NCBI RefSeq assembly: GCF_006716065.1
Contig: NZ_VFOL01000001.1
Location: 4,960,001 to 5,024,000 of the forward strand
Length of the DNA stretch: 64,000 nucleotides
Origin: Salinispora arenicola
GTDB lineage: Bacteria; Actinomycetota; Actinomycetes; Mycobacteriales; Micromonosporaceae
Reading direction: 5' to 3'
The first letter of the stretch is position 1. Each line of letters begins with the position of its first letter. The notes below the pieces were generated by a model that worked only from the letters and a program-made list of their open reading frames with translations, did no database searches and had not been told where the DNA came from. Positions 9,095-20,107 of the stretch are shown here, in pieces. Both the position numbers and the translations under genes were made by a program.

Positions 9095-12000
9095 TCATCG
9101 CGGGGCCCGCAGCGAGGCGTGGAGGGCCTGCAGCGGACGGACCTGCATGTCACCGCGGATCCGGGCCTCGACCGCCATCACCGCCGCCGCGGCACCGGGG
9201 ACGGTCGTGATGCACGGGATGTCCACCGTCACGGCGGCACTGCGGATCTCGTAACCATCAGAGCGGGCGCTGGCACCGGAACCCTGCGGGGTGTTCACCA
9301 CGAACGCCACCTCACCGGAACGGATCAGCGAGACGGCGTCCTCGCTCTCCCCCGACTCGTAGTGCTTGCGGACCTGCTCGCAGGCGATGCCGTGTCGGCG
9401 CAGCACCTCGGCGGTGCCGGTGGTGGCGATGATCTCGAAACCCAGGTCGGCCAGGCGCTTGATCGGAAAGATCATGCCGCGCTTGTCCCGGTTGGCGACC
9501 GACACGAAGATCTTCCCGCTGGTCGGCAGCGAGCCGTACGTGGCCGACTGCGACTTGGCGAAAGCGTGCCCGAAGGCAGTGTCGATGCCCATCACCTCGC
9601 CGGTGGACTTCATCTCGGGTCCGAGCAGCGAATCGATCCCCTTCCCGGTCGGGGTGCGGAACCGCTTGAACGGCAGCACCGCCTCCTTGACCGCGATCGG
9701 CGCGTCCGACGGGAGGCTGCCGCCGTCGCCGTCGGCCGGGAGCAGGCCCTCCGTTCGCAGCTCGGCGATGGTGGCGCCGAGCGCGATCCGGGCCGCTGCC
9801 TTGGCCAGCGGCACCGCGGTGGCCTTGGAGACAAACGGCACGGTCCGGGACGCGCGGGGGTTGGCCTCGAGCACCCAGAGCTGGTCGTCCTTGAGGGCGT
9901 ACTGCACGTTGAGCAGGCCCCGCACACCGATGCCCCGGGCGATCGCCTCGGTGTACCGACGCACCTCGGCGACGTGTGAACCGGCCAGGGTGATCGGCGG
10001 CAACGCGCAGGACGAATCACCGGAGTGGATGCCAGCCTCCTCGATGTGCTCCATCACCCCACCGAGGTATACCTCGCCGGTGGCGTCGCACAGCGCGTCC
10101 ACGTCGATCTCGATGGCGTCGTCGAGGAAACGGTCCACCAACACCGGATGGTCCGGGGAGATGTCGGTGGCCCGACCAATGTAGTCCCGCAGGGTGGCGT
10201 CGTCGTAGACGATCTCCATCCCCCGTCCACCGAGCACATACGACGGGCGGACCAGCACCGGGTAGCCGATCTCGTCGGCGATCGCTCTTGCCTCGTCGTA
10301 GGAGATGGCGGTGCCGTGTGCCGGAGCACGCAGGCCAGCGCGGGCCAGTAGTGCGCCGAACGCCCCCCGCTCCTCAGCCAGGTGGATCGACTCCGGGGAG
10401 GTGCCGACGACCGGCAGCCCGGCGTCCTTGAGCCGCTGCGCCAGACCCAACGGCGTCTGCCCACCGAGCTGCACGACCACACCGACCACGCCCGGTCCAC
10501 CGGCCGCCCGGCCGGAGGTGTCCTCAGCGTGCCATACCTCGAGGACGTCCTCGAAGGTCAGCGGCTCGAAGTAGAGCCGGTTCGCGGTGTCGTAGTCGGT
10601 GGAGACGGTCTCCGGATTGCAGTTGACCATGACGGTCTCGTAACCGACGTCACGCAGCGCCATGACGGCGTGTACGCAGGAGTAGTCGAACTCGATGCCC
10701 TGCCCGATCCGGTTCGGCCCCGAGCCGAGAATCAGTACCTTGGGCCGGTCCGACCCGACCACCTCGGTCTCCACGTCGTACGTGGAGTAGTGGTAGGGGG
10801 TCGTCGCCTCGAACTCGGCCGCGCAGGTGTCCACGGTCTTGTAGACCGGCCGGACATCCAACCGGTGCCGCAGCGTCCGGACACCGTCCTCGGCGGCCAG
10901 CTCCGGGCGCAACGCGGCGAGTTGCCGGTCGGACAGGCCCGCCCGCTTGGCCCGGCGCAGCAGGTCGACGTCGAGCACCGGAGCGTCGACGATCTCGGCC
11001 CGCAGCTCGACGAGGCCGGCGATCTGGTCGAGGAACCACGGGTCCATCCCGCCGGACGCGGCGGCCACCTCGGCGATCGACGCGCCGAGTCGCAGCGCCC
11101 GCTCCACCGTGTAGAGCCGCCCGTCGTGCGGCATCCGCAGCGCGGCGAGGGTGCCCTCCCGGGTGGCGTCGGCCGGGTCGGGCACGGTCCAGAAGCCGGC
11201 CGCCTTCGTCTCCATCGAGCGCATGGCCTTGTTCAGCGCCTCGGTGAAGTTGCGGCCCAGGCTCATCGCCTCACCAACCGACTTCATGGTGGTGGTCAAC
11301 TCTGGGTCGGCGCCGGGGAACTTCTCGAACGTGAACCGGGGAATCTTGACCACCACGTAGTCCAACGTCGGCTCGAAGGCGGCCGGCGTCTTCCGGGTGA
11401 TGTCGTTGGGGATCTCGTCGAGGGTGTAGCCGATGGCCAGCCTCGCGGCGATCTTCGCGATCGGGAAACCGGTCGCCTTCGAGGCGAGCGCTGACGAGCG
11501 GGAGACCCGGGGGTTCATCTCGATCACGACGATCCGGCCGTCGACCGGATTCACCGCGAACTGGATGTTACAGCCACCGGTGTCCACCCCGACCTCGCGC
11601 AACACCGCGATGCCGAGGTCACGCATGCGCTGGTACTCCCGGTCGGTGAGCGTCATCGCCGGGGCCACGGTGACGCTGTCGCCGGTGTGCACGCCCATCG
11701 GGTCGACGTTCTCGATCGAGCAGACCACCACGACGTTGTCGTGCCGGTCGCGCATCAGCTCGAGCTCGTACTCCTTCCAGCCGAGCACGCTCTCCTCGAT
11801 GAGCACCTCGTGCACCGGGCTGGCGGCCAGCCCGGCGCCGGCGATGCGCTCCAGGTCCGCATCGGTGTGGGCCATGCCGGAACCGAGGCCACCCATCGTG
11901 AACGAGGGACGAATCACCGCTGGCAGGCCCAGCTCGGCGATGGTGTCGCGGACCTCGTCCATCGAGTGGCAGACCCGGGAACGCGGCACCAGCGCCGCCG

Positions 12001-12442
12001 GGTCCTCGACCCCGATCCGGACGCCGGCCTTGGCGACGATGTCCTTGAACAGCTGCCGGTCCTCGCCCCGACGGATCGCGTCGATGTTCGCGCCGATCAA
12101 CTCGACGCCGTACTTCTCCAGCACACCCGCCTCATGCAGCGCGACAGCCGTGTTCAGCGCGGTCTGGCCGCCCAGGGTGGGCAGCACCGCGTCCGGCCGC
12201 TCCTTGGCGATGACCAGTTCGACGAACTCCGGGGTGATCGGCTCGACGTACGTGGCGTCGGCGAACTCCGGATCAGTCATGATCGTCGCAGGGTTCGAGT
12301 TGACCAGGCTGACCCGGATTCCCTCGTTGCGCAGCACCCGGCAGGCCTGGGTTCCCGAGTAGTCGAACTCGCAGGCCTGCCCGATCACGATCGGCCCGGA
12401 GCCGATCACCAGGACGTGCCTGAGGTCGGTCCGCTTAGGCAT
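9095..12442 (-). CDS. carB: Carbamoyl-phosphate synthase large subunit
   Basis: The large subunit (1115 residues) makes carbamoyl phosphate from ammonia, bicarbonate and ATP. It has two ATP-grasp halves, each opening with a matching signature: [20 protein letters not shown] near the start and [20 protein letters not shown] in the middle. A C-terminal allosteric MGS-like domain follows ([19 protein letters not shown]). I chose ATG at 12442 ([10 protein letters not shown]), overlapping the end of carA by 8 nt, which suggests translational coupling. The frame stays open further upstream, but there it overlaps carA. Confidence 0.97.
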   Translation of the reverse strand: MPKRTDLRHVLVIGSGPIVIGQACEFDYSGTQACRVLRNEGIRVSLVNSNPATIMTDPEFADATYVEPITPEFVELVIAKERPDAVLPTLGGQTALNTAVALHEAGVLEKYGVELIGANIDAIRRGEDRQLFKDIVAKAGVRIGVEDPAALVPRSRVCHSMDEVRDTIAELGLPAVIRPSFTMGGLGSGMAHTDADLERIAGAGLAASPVHEVLIEESVLGWKEYELELMRDRHDNVVVVCSIENVDPMGVHTGDSVTVAPAMTLTDREYQRMRDLGIAVLREVGVDTGGCNIQFAVNPVDGRIVVIEMNPRVSRSSALASKATGFPIAKIAARLAIGYTLDEIPNDITRKTPAAFEPTLDYVVVKIPRFTFEKFPGADPELTTTMKSVGEAMSLGRNFTEALNKAMRSMETKAAGFWTVPDPADATREGTLAALRMPHDGRLYTVERALRLGASIAEVAAASGGMDPWFLDQIAGLVELRAEIVDAPVLDVDLLRRAKRAGLSDRQLAALRPELAAEDGVRTLRHRLDVRPVYKTVDTCAAEFEATTPYHYSTYDVETEVVGSDRPKVLILGSGPNRIGQGIEFDYSCVHAVMALRDVGYETVMVNCNPETVSTDYDTANRLYFEPLTFEDVLEVWHAEDTSGRAAGGPGVVGVVVQLGGQTPLGLAQRLKDAGLPVVGTSPESIHLAEERGAFGALLARAGLRAPAHGTAISYDEARAIADEIGYPVLVRPSYVLGGRGMEIVYDDATLRDYIGRATDISPDHPVLVDRFLDDAIEIDVDALCDATGEVYLGGVMEHIEEAGIHSGDSSCALPPITLAGSHVAEVRRYTEAIARGIGVRGLLNVQYALKDDQLWVLEANPRASRTVPFVSKATAVPLAKAAARIALGATIAELRTEGLLPADGDGGSLPSDAPIAVKEAVLPFKRFRTPTGKGIDSLLGPEMKSTGEVMGIDTAFGHAFAKSQSATYGSLPTSGKIFVSVANRDKRGMIFPIKRLADLGFEIIATTGTAEVLRRHGIACEQVRKHYESGESEDAVSLIRSGEVAFVVNTPQGSGASARSDGYEIRSAAVTVDIPCITTVPGAAAAVMAVEARIRGDMQVRPLQALHASLRAPR

Positions 12443-13595
12443 TCGTGCGCCCCCTGCTGTGGTTACGGCCCTCGATGAGCTCAGTGAAGCGGTCGAACAG
12501 GTAGTCCGCATCGTGCGGACCGGCCGCCGCCTCCGGGTGGTACTGAACGGTGAAGGCGGGCACCTCGCGTGCCCGCAGCCCCTCGACCACGTTGTCATTG
12601 AGGCAGACGTGCGAGACCTCGATGCCACCGAATTCGGTGTCGACCACCTGGTTCGGCACGACGGCGCCCGGCTCGGCACCGGGGAACGCGACGGCGAAGC
12701 CGTGGTTGTGGCTGGTCACCTCGACCTTGCCGGTGGCCCGGTCGAGCACCGGCTGGTTGATGCCGCGGTGGCCGTAACCGAGCTTGTACGTGCCGAAGCC
12801 CAGTGCCCGACCGAGGATCTGGCTGCCGAAGCAGATACCGAACAGCGGCACCCCGCTGGTGAGCACCGCACGGGCCAGGGCCACCGGCCCGTCGGCGGTC
12901 GCCGGGTCACCCGGTCCGGGCGACAGGAAAATCGCGTCCGCGCCGGTGGCCCGCAGGTCGTCGATGCCCGAATGAGCCGGCAACACATGGGTGGTGACAC
13001 CCCGCGCCGCGAGCCGCCGAGGCACGTTGCGTTTGATGCCCAGGTCCAGGGCGGCGACGGTGAACCGGTGCTCCCCCTGGGCCTCGACCACGTACGGCTT
13101 CGGCGTGGTCACCTCGGCGGAGAGATCCGCGCCGACCATCGGTGGGGCCTGCCGGACCCGGGCCAGCAGCGCCACCGGATCGGTCTCGACGCTGGACACC
13201 CCGACTCGCATCGCGCCGCGCTCCCGGAGGTGCCGGGTGAGCGCGCGGGTGTCCACGCCGCTGATGCCGACCACCCCCTCGGCGGCGAGCCGGTCCTCCA
13301 GGCCACCGGTGGCCCGCCAGTTGGAACCGATCCGGGCGGGGTCACGGACCACGTACCCGGCAACCCAGATCCGGCCGGACTCGTCGTCCTCACCGTTGAC
13401 CCCCGTGTTGCCGATGTGCGGCGCGGTCTGCACCACCACCTGCCGGTGGTAGGACGGGTCGGTGAGCGTCTCCTGGTAGCCGGTCATACCGGTGTTAAAA
13501 ACCGCTTCGCCGGACGTCTCGCCGACGCTGCCGTACGCCTCGCCGTGGAATGTGCGCCCGTCCTCCAGGACGAGGATCGCCGATCCCCGCCTCAT
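12435..13595 (-). CDS. carA: Carbamoyl-phosphate synthase small subunit (glutaminase)
   Basis: The small subunit releases ammonia from glutamine and channels it to CarB. The 386-residue protein has the N-terminal [27 protein letters not shown], the nucleophile Cys in [19 protein letters not shown], and the His-Glu pair in [13 protein letters not shown], so the glutaminase triad is intact. Start ATG at 13595 (MRRGSAILV) with a GGGGTG ribosome site. A GTG 33 nt upstream is possible but less like the family. Confidence 0.96.
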   Translation of the reverse strand: MRRGSAILVLEDGRTFHGEAYGSVGETSGEAVFNTGMTGYQETLTDPSYHRQVVVQTAPHIGNTGVNGEDDESGRIWVAGYVVRDPARIGSNWRATGGLEDRLAAEGVVGISGVDTRALTRHLRERGAMRVGVSSVETDPVALLARVRQAPPMVGADLSAEVTTPKPYVVEAQGEHRFTVAALDLGIKRNVPRRLAARGVTTHVLPAHSGIDDLRATGADAIFLSPGPGDPATADGPVALARAVLTSGVPLFGICFGSQILGRALGFGTYKLGYGHRGINQPVLDRATGKVEVTSHNHGFAVAFPGAEPGAVVPNQVVDTEFGGIEVSHVCLNDNVVEGLRAREVPAFTVQYHPEAAAGPHDADYLFDRFTELIEGRNHSRGRTNA

Positions 13596-13653
13596 GCCGC
13601 GCACCCCACACTCCGGGCCACGCGACACCGCCGCACCGCACTGCGCACTCGAA

Positions 13654-14931
13654 TCACTTCACTGCCTTTCCGTCCAGAACCGTCGCCACACCGCGCAGGA
13701 AGGTCGCCACGATGCGACCCGGCAGCGTCATGCGGGCGTACGGGGTGTTGCGGCTACGGCTGGCCAACTCGGTCGGCTCGACCGTACGGCGGGCCGCCGG
13801 ATCCACCAGCGTCAGGTTCGCCGGCGCGCCCGGTGCCGGGTCGTGGCCGTGCTCGGCCAGGCCCGCGATCCGGGCGGGGGCACGGGACATCCGCTCGGCG
13901 ATGAGGTCCCACTGCGGGCCGAGCACGTCCAGCGCGATGGACAGCGCCGTCTCCAGACCGAGCATGCCCGGCCGGGCGTACGCCCACTCGCACTCCTTGT
14001 CCTCCACCGCGTGCGGGGCGTGGTCGGTGGCGACGATGTCGATGATGCCCTCGGCCAGTGCGGTGCGCAGCGCGGCGATGTCGGCGGCGGTCCGCAGCGG
14101 TGGGTTGACCTTGTAGACCGGGTCGTACGTGGCCGCCTTCTCATCGGTCAGCAGCAGGTGGTGCGGGGTGACCTCCGCGGTGACCTGGACGCCTCGGGCC
14201 TTGGCCTGCCGCAGCACCCCGACGCTGCCCGCCGTGGAGACGTGGCAGACGTGCAGGCGGCTGCCCACATGCTCGGCGAGCAACACGTCCCGGGCGATGA
14301 TCGCCTCCTCGGCGACCGCCGGCCAACCGGTCAGGCCGAGGCGGGTGGCGACCTCACCCTCGTGCATCTGGGCACCCTCGGTCAGCCGTGGCTCCTCGGC
14401 GTGCTGGGCGACGATTCCGTCGAACGCCTTCACGTACTCCAGGGCCCGACGCATCAACCGGGGATCGGCGACGCAGTGCCCGTCGTCGGAGAAGATCCGT
14501 ACCCGGGCGGCGGAGTCGGCCATCGCACCCAACTCGGCCAGCCGCTCACCGGCCAGGCCGACCGTGACCGCGCCGATCGGCTGCACGTCCACCAGCCCGG
14601 CCTCCCGGCCCAGCCGCCAGACCTGCTCGACCACACCGGCGGTGTCGGCGACCGGGGAGGTGTTCGCCATCGCGCAGACCGCCGTGTAGCCGCCGAGCGC
14701 CGCCGCCCGGGAGCCGGTCTCGACGGTTTCGGCGTCCTCCCGGCCGGGCTCGCGCAGGTGAGTGTGCAGGTCGACCAGGCCGGGCAGGGCGACCAGCCCG
14801 GTGCCGTTGACCACGACGGCATCCGGGGCGGCCAGGCCCGTGCCGGCCTCGGCCACGACGCCGTCGCGGATCAGCAGGTCGGTCGGCGCGGCACCGAGGA
14901 CACTCACATTGGTGATCAGATACGCGGTCAC
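13654..14931 (-). CDS. pyrC: Dihydroorotase
   Basis: A zinc amidohydrolase (425 residues) that cyclises carbamoyl aspartate to dihydroorotate. Metal ligands sit in [10 protein letters not shown], in HAEEPRL and [10 protein letters not shown], and in the late Asp of ATDHAPH. NPPLRT is also typical. The GTG start at 14931 overlaps the pyrB stop (GTGA), so translation is coupled to the transcarbamoylase, its functional partner. Confidence 0.96.
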   Translation of the reverse strand: MTAYLITNVSVLGAAPTDLLIRDGVVAEAGTGLAAPDAVVVNGTGLVALPGLVDLHTHLREPGREDAETVETGSRAAALGGYTAVCAMANTSPVADTAGVVEQVWRLGREAGLVDVQPIGAVTVGLAGERLAELGAMADSAARVRIFSDDGHCVADPRLMRRALEYVKAFDGIVAQHAEEPRLTEGAQMHEGEVATRLGLTGWPAVAEEAIIARDVLLAEHVGSRLHVCHVSTAGSVGVLRQAKARGVQVTAEVTPHHLLLTDEKAATYDPVYKVNPPLRTAADIAALRTALAEGIIDIVATDHAPHAVEDKECEWAYARPGMLGLETALSIALDVLGPQWDLIAERMSRAPARIAGLAEHGHDPAPGAPANLTLVDPAARRTVEPTELASRSRNTPYARMTLPGRIVATFLRGVATVLDGKAVK

Positions 14932-15854
14932 CGGTTGTTCCCTCCCAGTAGCAGGTAGAGGACGGCCATCCGGACGGAGACACCGTTGGCGACCTGTTCG
15001 ACGATGGTGGAGCGGGGCGAGTCGGCCACCTCGGGGGTGATCTCCATGCCCCGGTTCATCGGGCCGGGGTGCATGACGATCGCGTGCTCCGGCAGCCGGC
15101 GCATCCGCGTGCCGTCCAGGCCGTAGCGGCGGGCGTACTCGCGGGCGGACGGGAAGTAGGAGTCGTTCATGCGTTCCCGCTGCACCCGCAGCATCATGAC
15201 CACGTCCGACTGCGGCAGCACCGCGTCCAGGTCGTAGCAGACGGCGGTACCGGGCGCGAGCGCCGCGACGATGTCCACCGGGATCAGTGGCGGCGGGCCG
15301 ACCAGGGTGACCTTGGCGCCGAGGGTGGACAGCAGCAGGACGTTGGAGCGCGCCACCCGGCTGTGCAGGACGTCACCGACCACCGCCACCGACAGGCCGG
15401 CGAGCCGGCCCAGCCGGGAACGCATCGTGTACGCGTCGAGCAGCGCCTGGGTGGGGTGCTCGTGCGTACCGTCGCCGGCGTTGACGACCGAACCGTCCAC
15501 CCACTCGGCCAGCCGGTGCGGCGCGCCAGAGGCGGGATGCCGGACGACGACGGCGTCGGCGCCCATGGCCTGGAGGGTGAGTGCGGTGTCCTTGAGGCTC
15601 TCGCCCTTGGTGACGCTGGACCCCTTGGCGGAAAAGTTGATCACGTCCGCGCTGAGCCGTTTGGCGGCGGCTTCGAAGGAGATCCGGGTCCGGGTGGAGT
15701 CCTCGTAGAAGAGGTTCACCACGGTTCGACCACGCAGCGCCGGCAGCTTCTTGACCTCCCGACCGGCCACGGTGGCCATCTCGGCGGCGGTGTCCAGGAT
15801 CCGGTTGGCGGTACCAGCGTCCACGTCGGCACCCGAGAGCAGGTGACGGATCAT
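14928..15854 (-). CDS. pyrB: Aspartate carbamoyltransferase catalytic subunit
   Basis: This is the committed step of pyrimidine synthesis: carbamoyl phosphate plus aspartate. The 308-residue protein has the carbamoyl-phosphate loop [13 protein letters not shown], the mobile-loop region [10 protein letters not shown], and [11 protein letters not shown]. No regulatory subunit gene is nearby, as is normal in actinobacteria. I chose ATG at 15854 ([11 protein letters not shown]). The longer open frame upstream carries shadow sequence only. Confidence 0.96.
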   Translation of the reverse strand: MIRHLLSGADVDAGTANRILDTAAEMATVAGREVKKLPALRGRTVVNLFYEDSTRTRISFEAAAKRLSADVINFSAKGSSVTKGESLKDTALTLQAMGADAVVVRHPASGAPHRLAEWVDGSVVNAGDGTHEHPTQALLDAYTMRSRLGRLAGLSVAVVGDVLHSRVARSNVLLLSTLGAKVTLVGPPPLIPVDIVAALAPGTAVCYDLDAVLPQSDVVMMLRVQRERMNDSYFPSAREYARRYGLDGTRMRRLPEHAIVMHPGPMNRGMEITPEVADSPRSTIVEQVANGVSVRMAVLYLLLGGNNR

Positions 15855-15912
15855 GCGCCCGACCCCCGTTCGACCACGGCCGTCGCACTGCGCCGCGCCG
15901 CACTCCGCGGGC

Positions 15913-16494
15913 TCATCGGTCGCCCCCGTAGAGCCGGACCTCGTCGGCGCCATCGGGCTCGGCGAGGGTGACCTTGACGCTCTCCGCGAGGGCGGTCGGG
16001 ATGTTCTTACCCACGTAGTCGGCGCGGATGGGCAACTCACGGTGGCCGCGATCGACCAGGACGGCGAGTTGGACCGACGCCGGGCGGCCGACGTCGTTCA
16101 GCGCGTCGAGCGCCGCCCGCACCGTCCGGCCGGAGAAGAGGACATCGTCGACGAGGACGACCCGCATGCCGTCGATGCCGCCAGTCGGCAGGTCGGTGGG
16201 GCCGACGGCACGGGTGGCGTGCCGACGCAGGTCGTCCCGGTAGAGCGTGATGTCGAGCACACCGACTGGGACGTCCACCCCCTCGAAGGCGCTGATCCGG
16301 GCGGCGAGCCGCCGGGCGAGTGGTGCGCCTCGGGTGGGGATACCGAGCAGAACGGTCTGTTGGGCGCCCTGGGTCTTCTCGAGGATCTGGTGGGCGATGC
16401 GGTCAACCACGCGCTGCACGTCAGCGCTGGTGAGAATCACCTTCACCGAGGGTTGTCGGGCGGTTGACGAACGGGCAGCCGGTGGGTAAGCCAC
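15913..16494 (-). CDS. pyrR: Pyrimidine operon RNA-binding regulator / uracil phosphoribosyltransferase
   Basis: PyrR senses UMP and binds pyr mRNA; many members also make UMP from uracil. The 193-residue protein has the PRPP motif [32 protein letters not shown], and LYRDDL. I chose GTG at 16494 because GGAAGGAGGT lies 5 nt upstream; an upstream extension of the frame would ignore this site. It is the first gene of the pyr operon, and an RNA loop that resembles its own binding site overlaps this ribosome site. Confidence 0.95.
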   Translation of the reverse strand: MAYPPAARSSTARQPSVKVILTSADVQRVVDRIAHQILEKTQGAQQTVLLGIPTRGAPLARRLAARISAFEGVDVPVGVLDITLYRDDLRRHATRAVGPTDLPTGGIDGMRVVLVDDVLFSGRTVRAALDALNDVGRPASVQLAVLVDRGHRELPIRADYVGKNIPTALAESVKVTLAEPDGADEVRLYGGDR

Positions 16495-16499
16495 GGCAG

Positions 16500-16530
16500 A
16501 CCTCCTTCCCCGCCTCACGGGACGGGTCGT
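16500..16530 (-). promoter_or_regulatory. Probable PyrR-binding RNA loop overlapping the pyrR ribosome site
   Basis: Reading the minus strand, the leader has GTCCCGTGAGGCGGGG running into the AAGGAGGT ribosome site. The core TCCCGTGAGGC (16512-16522) matches the UCCnGnGAGG pattern of PyrR anti-antiterminator loops, and CCCG/CGGG can form the stem. There is no terminator between this loop and pyrR. The likely mechanism is therefore translational repression: PyrR-UMP binding would hide the Shine-Dalgarno. That mechanism is established in mycobacteria; its use here is inferred. Confidence 0.65.
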
Positions 16531-16576
16531 TAAAGGACGTCGGATGACCGGCACGGACCGAACCGGGCTTCGGGCA

Positions 16577-16585
16577 ACGTTACCA
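16577..16585 (-). promoter_or_regulatory. Candidate extended -10 for the pyr operon
   Basis: The minus strand reads TGG-TAACGT, an extended -10 (TGn-TAnnnT). It would give a leader of about 75 nt, long enough to contain the PyrR loop. No good -35 is seen at normal spacing. Confidence 0.35.
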
Positions 16586-16685
16586 GTGGTCAACGCACCG
16601 ACCATCGTCGGCCGACAACTCGACGGACTGGGCGACCAAATCGGGACAACTCCCCCACCTTGGAACGGGAAAGGTCACCAGCCAC

Positions 16686-16727
16686 TTGACCGGCTGTCGC
16701 AATCCCCGTACCGTCACGCTCCGTAGC
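16686..16727 (+). promoter_or_regulatory. bldD promoter with overlapping BldD-like box
   Basis: TTGACC at 16686-16691 and TACCGT at 16709-16714 are separated by 17 nt, a good housekeeping-type promoter. A partial match to the BldD box (nTnACnCwGnGTnAn) begins at 16713, GTCACGCT then CCGTAGC, so it overlaps the end of the -10. The left half fits well and the right half has two mismatches. BldD is known to repress its own gene in Streptomyces, so this is a plausible autoregulatory site. The start codon is about 50 nt further on. Confidence 0.55.
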
Positions 16728-16767
16728 GATCGACGGGAGAACCCCGAGCAGCACTGGGAGTGTCCGA

Positions 16768-17256
16768 ATGCCCTCTGAGTACGCCAAGTCGCTGGGCGCC
16801 CGCCTGCGCTCCATTCGCCAACAGCAGGGCCTGTCCCTGCAGGGCGTAGAGGAGAAGTCCAACGGACGGTGGAAGGCCGTCGTGGTCGGCTCGTACGAGC
16901 GCGGCGACCGAGCTGTCACCGTGTCCCGCCTCGCCGAACTGGCCGATTTCTACCGTGTTCCCGTCTCCGAGCTACTGCCCGACGGCAGTGGCGTACGCCA
17001 CGAGCCCACCAGCAAAATCGTGCTGGACCTCGAGCGTCTCTACGACGAGGTCTCGGAGGACCTCGCCTATGTCGCCCGGTACGCCCGCGCGATCCAGCAG
17101 CAGCGCGGCGACTACAACGGCCGGGTGCTGTCCATCCGCGCCGACGACCTACGCGCCCTGGCGATCGTCTACGACGCCTCGCCGTCCGGCCTGATCGAAC
17201 GGCTCAACGAGCACGGCGTGCTCGTTGCCGACCCCCGGGCGTTCTTCGCCTCCTGA
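16768..17256 (+). CDS. bldD: BldD, c-di-GMP-responsive master regulator of development
   Basis: BldD represses sporulation genes during growth; in Streptomyces a c-di-GMP tetramer bridges two monomers. The 162-residue protein has an N-terminal helix-turn-helix (YAKSLGARLRSIRQQQGLSL, then residues to about 72) and the C-terminal ligand domain. The two-part c-di-GMP signature is complete: R113-G-D115, eight residues, then R124-A-D-D127. It is the only plus-strand gene between the pyr and aro-nusB blocks, divergent from pyrR and convergent with nusB, its usual setting. Start ATG at 16768. Confidence 0.97.
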   Translation: MPSEYAKSLGARLRSIRQQQGLSLQGVEEKSNGRWKAVVVGSYERGDRAVTVSRLAELADFYRVPVSELLPDGSGVRHEPTSKIVLDLERLYDEVSEDLAYVARYARAIQQQRGDYNGRVLSIRADDLRALAIVYDASPSGLIERLNEHGVLVADPRAFFAS

Positions 17257-17265
17257 GTAGCGCCG

Positions 17266-17303
17266 ACCGAAGGGCCCGTGCCTTCGGGCACGGGCCCTTC
17301 GGT
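17266..17303. terminator. Strong bidirectional terminator between bldD and nusB
   Basis: A perfect 17-bp stem closed by a UUCG tetraloop (loop 17283-17286) sits 10 nt after the bldD stop and 39 nt after the nusB end. Both convergent genes can use it. A weak T-rich tail follows on the plus side. Confidence 0.9.
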
Positions 17304-17341
17304 ATTCGGTCCTGCTTCCCGAGCCAGCGCCCGGACCCGGG

Positions 17342-17776
17342 TCACCGGGTGGCGTACTCCGCGATCCGGCCGAGGATGCCGTTGAGGAACCGCGGTGAGT
17401 CATCGGTCGACATCTGCCGGGCCAGCTCCACCGCCTCACTGATCGCCACCGCGTCGTCGATCTCGTCGACGTAGAGCAACTCGTACACCGCGATCCGGGC
17501 GAGGTTGCGGTCGACGGCCGGCATCCGGTCCAACGTCCAGCCCTCGGCGTAGCTGGCGATCAGCTCGTCCAGCCGGTCCAGGTGCACGGCGATACCCTCG
17601 ACCAGGCCGACGGCGTAGCCCAGGTGCTCCGGTCGGGGCTTCTCGAGCCGCTCCACGTAGCCGGCGAGCACCTCGACCGGTGGCCGGTCCCGCAGATCCG
17701 CCTCGAAGAGCACGTCCAGCGCCCGTTTGCGCGCCTTGCGACGCGCCGGCATCTGCTGCTTGGGCCCCTCAGCCAT
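17342..17776 (-). CDS. nusB: Transcription antitermination protein NusB
   Basis: NusB works with NusE (S10) at boxA in rRNA operon antitermination. The 144-residue, mostly helical protein has ARKRALDVLFEADLR near the N-terminus, the AVDRNLARIAVYELLY segment, and the C-terminal FLNGILGRIA, all family marks. Its ATG overlaps the efp stop by one base (TGATG), so the two are coupled. Confidence 0.95.
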   Translation of the reverse strand: MAEGPKQQMPARRKARKRALDVLFEADLRDRPPVEVLAGYVERLEKPRPEHLGYAVGLVEGIAVHLDRLDELIASYAEGWTLDRMPAVDRNLARIAVYELLYVDEIDDAVAISEAVELARQMSTDDSPRFLNGILGRIAEYATR

Positions 17777-18333
17777 CAGGCGCGGCCGAGGTAACGGCCG
17801 TCGCGGGTGTCGACCTTGATCTTCTCACCGGTGGTGATGAAGAGGGGCACCTGCACGGTCGCGCCGGTCTCGACCGTGGCCGGCTTGCTACCACCGGTCG
17901 AACGGTCTCCCTGAAGACCAGGCTCGGTATAGGTGACCTCAAGCACCACGCTGGTCGGCAGCTCGACGTAGAGCGGCACGCTCTCGTGGGTGGCGACAAC
18001 CGCCTCGGCCTCGGGCAGTAGGTAGTTGGCAGCCTCGCCAACCGTGTCGCCGAGTACGGTGATCTGGTCGAACGTCTCCAGGTCCATGAAGACGTAGTCC
18101 TCACCGTCCGCGTACAGGTACTGCATCGTACGCTTGTCAACGGTCGCTGTGTCGACCTTGGTGCCCGCGTTGAAGGTCTTGTCGACCACCTTGCCGGAGA
18201 GCACGTTCTTCAACGTGGTGCGCACGAACGCGCCACCCTTGCCAGGCTTGACGTGCTGAAACTCGACGACGGCCCACAGCTCACCGTCGAGGTTGAGCAC
18301 CATGCCGTTCTTCAGGTCGTTGGTGGTGGCCAT
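17776..18333 (-). CDS. efp: Translation elongation factor P
   Basis: EF-P rescues ribosomes stalled at proline runs. The 185-residue protein has three OB-like domains; the tip loop reads PGKGGAF with Lys32 and fits the actinobacterial form. [14 protein letters not shown] and the C-terminal [16 protein letters not shown] are diagnostic. It may matter here because this genome encodes very Pro-rich proteins, such as the one at 42.6-45.3 kb. Confidence 0.97.
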   Translation of the reverse strand: MATTNDLKNGMVLNLDGELWAVVEFQHVKPGKGGAFVRTTLKNVLSGKVVDKTFNAGTKVDTATVDKRTMQYLYADGEDYVFMDLETFDQITVLGDTVGEAANYLLPEAEAVVATHESVPLYVELPTSVVLEVTYTEPGLQGDRSTGGSKPATVETGATVQVPLFITTGEKIKVDTRDGRYLGRA

Positions 18334-18344
18334 TTCCTGCCTTG

Positions 18345-18372
18345 ATCATAATGTGGCGGACAGACCCGGCAA
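18345..18372 (-). promoter_or_regulatory. Candidate efp-nusB promoter
   Basis: On the minus strand TTGCCG (18367-18372) and TATGAT (18345-18350) are 16 nt apart. The start site would fall just a few nucleotides before the efp ATG at 18333, giving a very short leader. The rest of the 156-nt gap after aroQ shows nothing clear. Confidence 0.4.
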
Positions 18373-18489
18373 GTCTACTAGGCCGCGATTCCGGGGCTCG
18401 CCCGAGCAAGCCGCCCGCCCGGAGCACCGGCCAGGCCCAGGCGGGCGTCAGCGCGCTGACCGCCCCCGACCCGCTGGCACCGACGGCGG

Positions 18490-18921
18490 TCAGCGGTGCC
18501 GGGCCGCCAGGTGGTGTAGGGCCAGGCGGTAGCCATCCACACCCAGGCCACAGATCACCCCGGTCGCCACCGCCGAGACCACCGACTGGTGCCGGAACGG
18601 CTCACGGGCGTGGATGTTGGAGATGTGCACCTCGACCAGCGGGGCACGCAGCAGGGCGCAGGCGTCCCGCACCGCCACGGAGTAGTGCGACCAGGCGGCA
18701 GGGTTGAGCACCACGGCAGCACCCAGATCGGCGGCCTCGTGCAACCAGCCGAGCAGCTCGTGCTCCGCGTCGGTCTGCCGAACCACCACCTCCAGCCCCA
18801 ACTCCCGCCCCGTCCGCTGACACAGCTCAACCAGGTCGGCGTACGTGGTGGTGCCGTAGACCTCTGGTTGCCGGGTGCCCAGGCGGCCCAGATTAGGCCC
18901 GTTCAGCACGTACACCCTCAT
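18490..18921 (-). CDS. aroQ: 3-dehydroquinate dehydratase, type II
   Basis: This is the third shikimate step. The 143-residue protein has the type II motifs: [19 protein letters not shown] (catalytic Arg and Tyr), [12 protein letters not shown], and [14 protein letters not shown] with the catalytic His. It overlaps aroB (ATGA), so the last aro genes are coupled. Confidence 0.96.
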   Translation of the reverse strand: MRVYVLNGPNLGRLGTRQPEVYGTTTYADLVELCQRTGRELGLEVVVRQTDAEHELLGWLHEAADLGAAVVLNPAAWSHYSVAVRDACALLRAPLVEVHISNIHAREPFRHQSVVSAVATGVICGLGVDGYRLALHHLAARHR

Positions 18922-19991
18922 GGAGCAATCTCCCGGTAGGCCGCGTGCAGCAGCTCGTCGGAGGGCGCCTCCAGGATCGTCGGGTGAGCGAGACCGGTCA
19001 GCACCACGAAACGCAGGACGTTGCCCCGCGCCTTCTTGTCCACCCGCATCGTGGCGAGCACTTCCGGCCAGGCGTCCGACCGGTAGCTGGTGGGCAGACC
19101 AAGAGCGCCCACCACAGCCCGGTGCCGCTGCTCGGTCTGCGCGTCCAGCCGACCGGCGAGCCGGGCCAGGGTCGCCGCGTAGACCAGGCCCACCGCCACC
19201 GCGTGACCGTGCCGCCAGCGGTAGCCCTCCACCTTCTCGATCGCGTGCGCCAGGGTGTGCCCGTAGTTCAGCACCTCCCGGGCCCCCGACTCACGAAAAT
19301 CACCGGCCACGACGTGCGCCTTGACCTGGATCGCCCGCTCGACGAGCTCCCGGAGCACCGGACCTGCCGGGTCCACGGCGGCAACGGGCTCCCGCTCGAC
19401 CAGCTCAAGGATCACCGGGTCGGCGATGAAGCCGCACTTGACCACCTCGGCCATCCCGGCGGCCAGGTCAGCCGGGGGCAGGGTGTCCAACGTGGCCAGA
19501 TCACAGATCACCCCGGCCGGCGGGTGAAAGGCGCCGACCAGGTTCTTGCCGGCGGCAGTGTTGACCCCGGTCTTGCCGCCCACGGCCGCGTCGACCATGC
19601 CCAGCAGCGACGTCGCCACCGGCACCCAGCGCACCCCACGCAGCCAGCAGGCCGCAACGAACCCGGCCAGGTCGGTGACCGCGCCGCCACCCACACCGAC
19701 GACGGCGTCGGTGCGGGTGAAACCCGCGGCGCCAAGCCGCTCCCAGCAGGCGGCGGCCACATCGATGTGCTTGCCCGCCTCGGCGTCGGGCACCTCGATC
19801 AGCAGTGGCGCCACCCCGGCCATCCGGGTCCGCTCCGCCAACTGTTCGGCCCGGCCCTGCAACGGCGGCGCGAACAGGATGGCCAGCCGCTGCGCGCCGG
19901 GCAGCAACTGCGGCGGGTCGAACAGGTCACGCCCCACCAGCACGTCGTACGGTCGGTCGCCACCAACCGCGATCCGGGTAACCTCGTCCAT
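18918..19991 (-). CDS. aroB: 3-dehydroquinate synthase
   Basis: The NAD- and metal-dependent enzyme converts DAHP to dehydroquinate. The 357-residue protein has [16 protein letters not shown], the [19 protein letters not shown] block, AEVVKCGFI, and the metal-binding [11 protein letters not shown] and [10 protein letters not shown] chose ATG at 19991 ([11 protein letters not shown]); the frame is open far upstream but only over aroK in another frame. Confidence 0.96.
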   Translation of the reverse strand: MDEVTRIAVGGDRPYDVLVGRDLFDPPQLLPGAQRLAILFAPPLQGRAEQLAERTRMAGVAPLLIEVPDAEAGKHIDVAAACWERLGAAGFTRTDAVVGVGGGAVTDLAGFVAACWLRGVRWVPVATSLLGMVDAAVGGKTGVNTAAGKNLVGAFHPPAGVICDLATLDTLPPADLAAGMAEVVKCGFIADPVILELVEREPVAAVDPAGPVLRELVERAIQVKAHVVAGDFRESGAREVLNYGHTLAHAIEKVEGYRWRHGHAVAVGLVYAATLARLAGRLDAQTEQRHRAVVGALGLPTSYRSDAWPEVLATMRVDKKARGNVLRFVVLTGLAHPTILEAPSDELLHAAYREIAP

Positions 19992-20107
19992 CGCGCGCAG
20001 CCTAGCTGAGCCGACCGTGCCCGCGGCGGTGACGGTCACGGCGTCCCGGGGCACGGGATCGTTGGTGGCCTCCTGCCCGGCCGGTCGGGGACCAGTCCTG
20101 GCTCCCG

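Noticed and set aside
12443..12679. Longer N-terminus for CarB
   Set aside because: The extension lies over carA in another frame and precedes the invariant CarB start; the ATG at 12442 fits the family.
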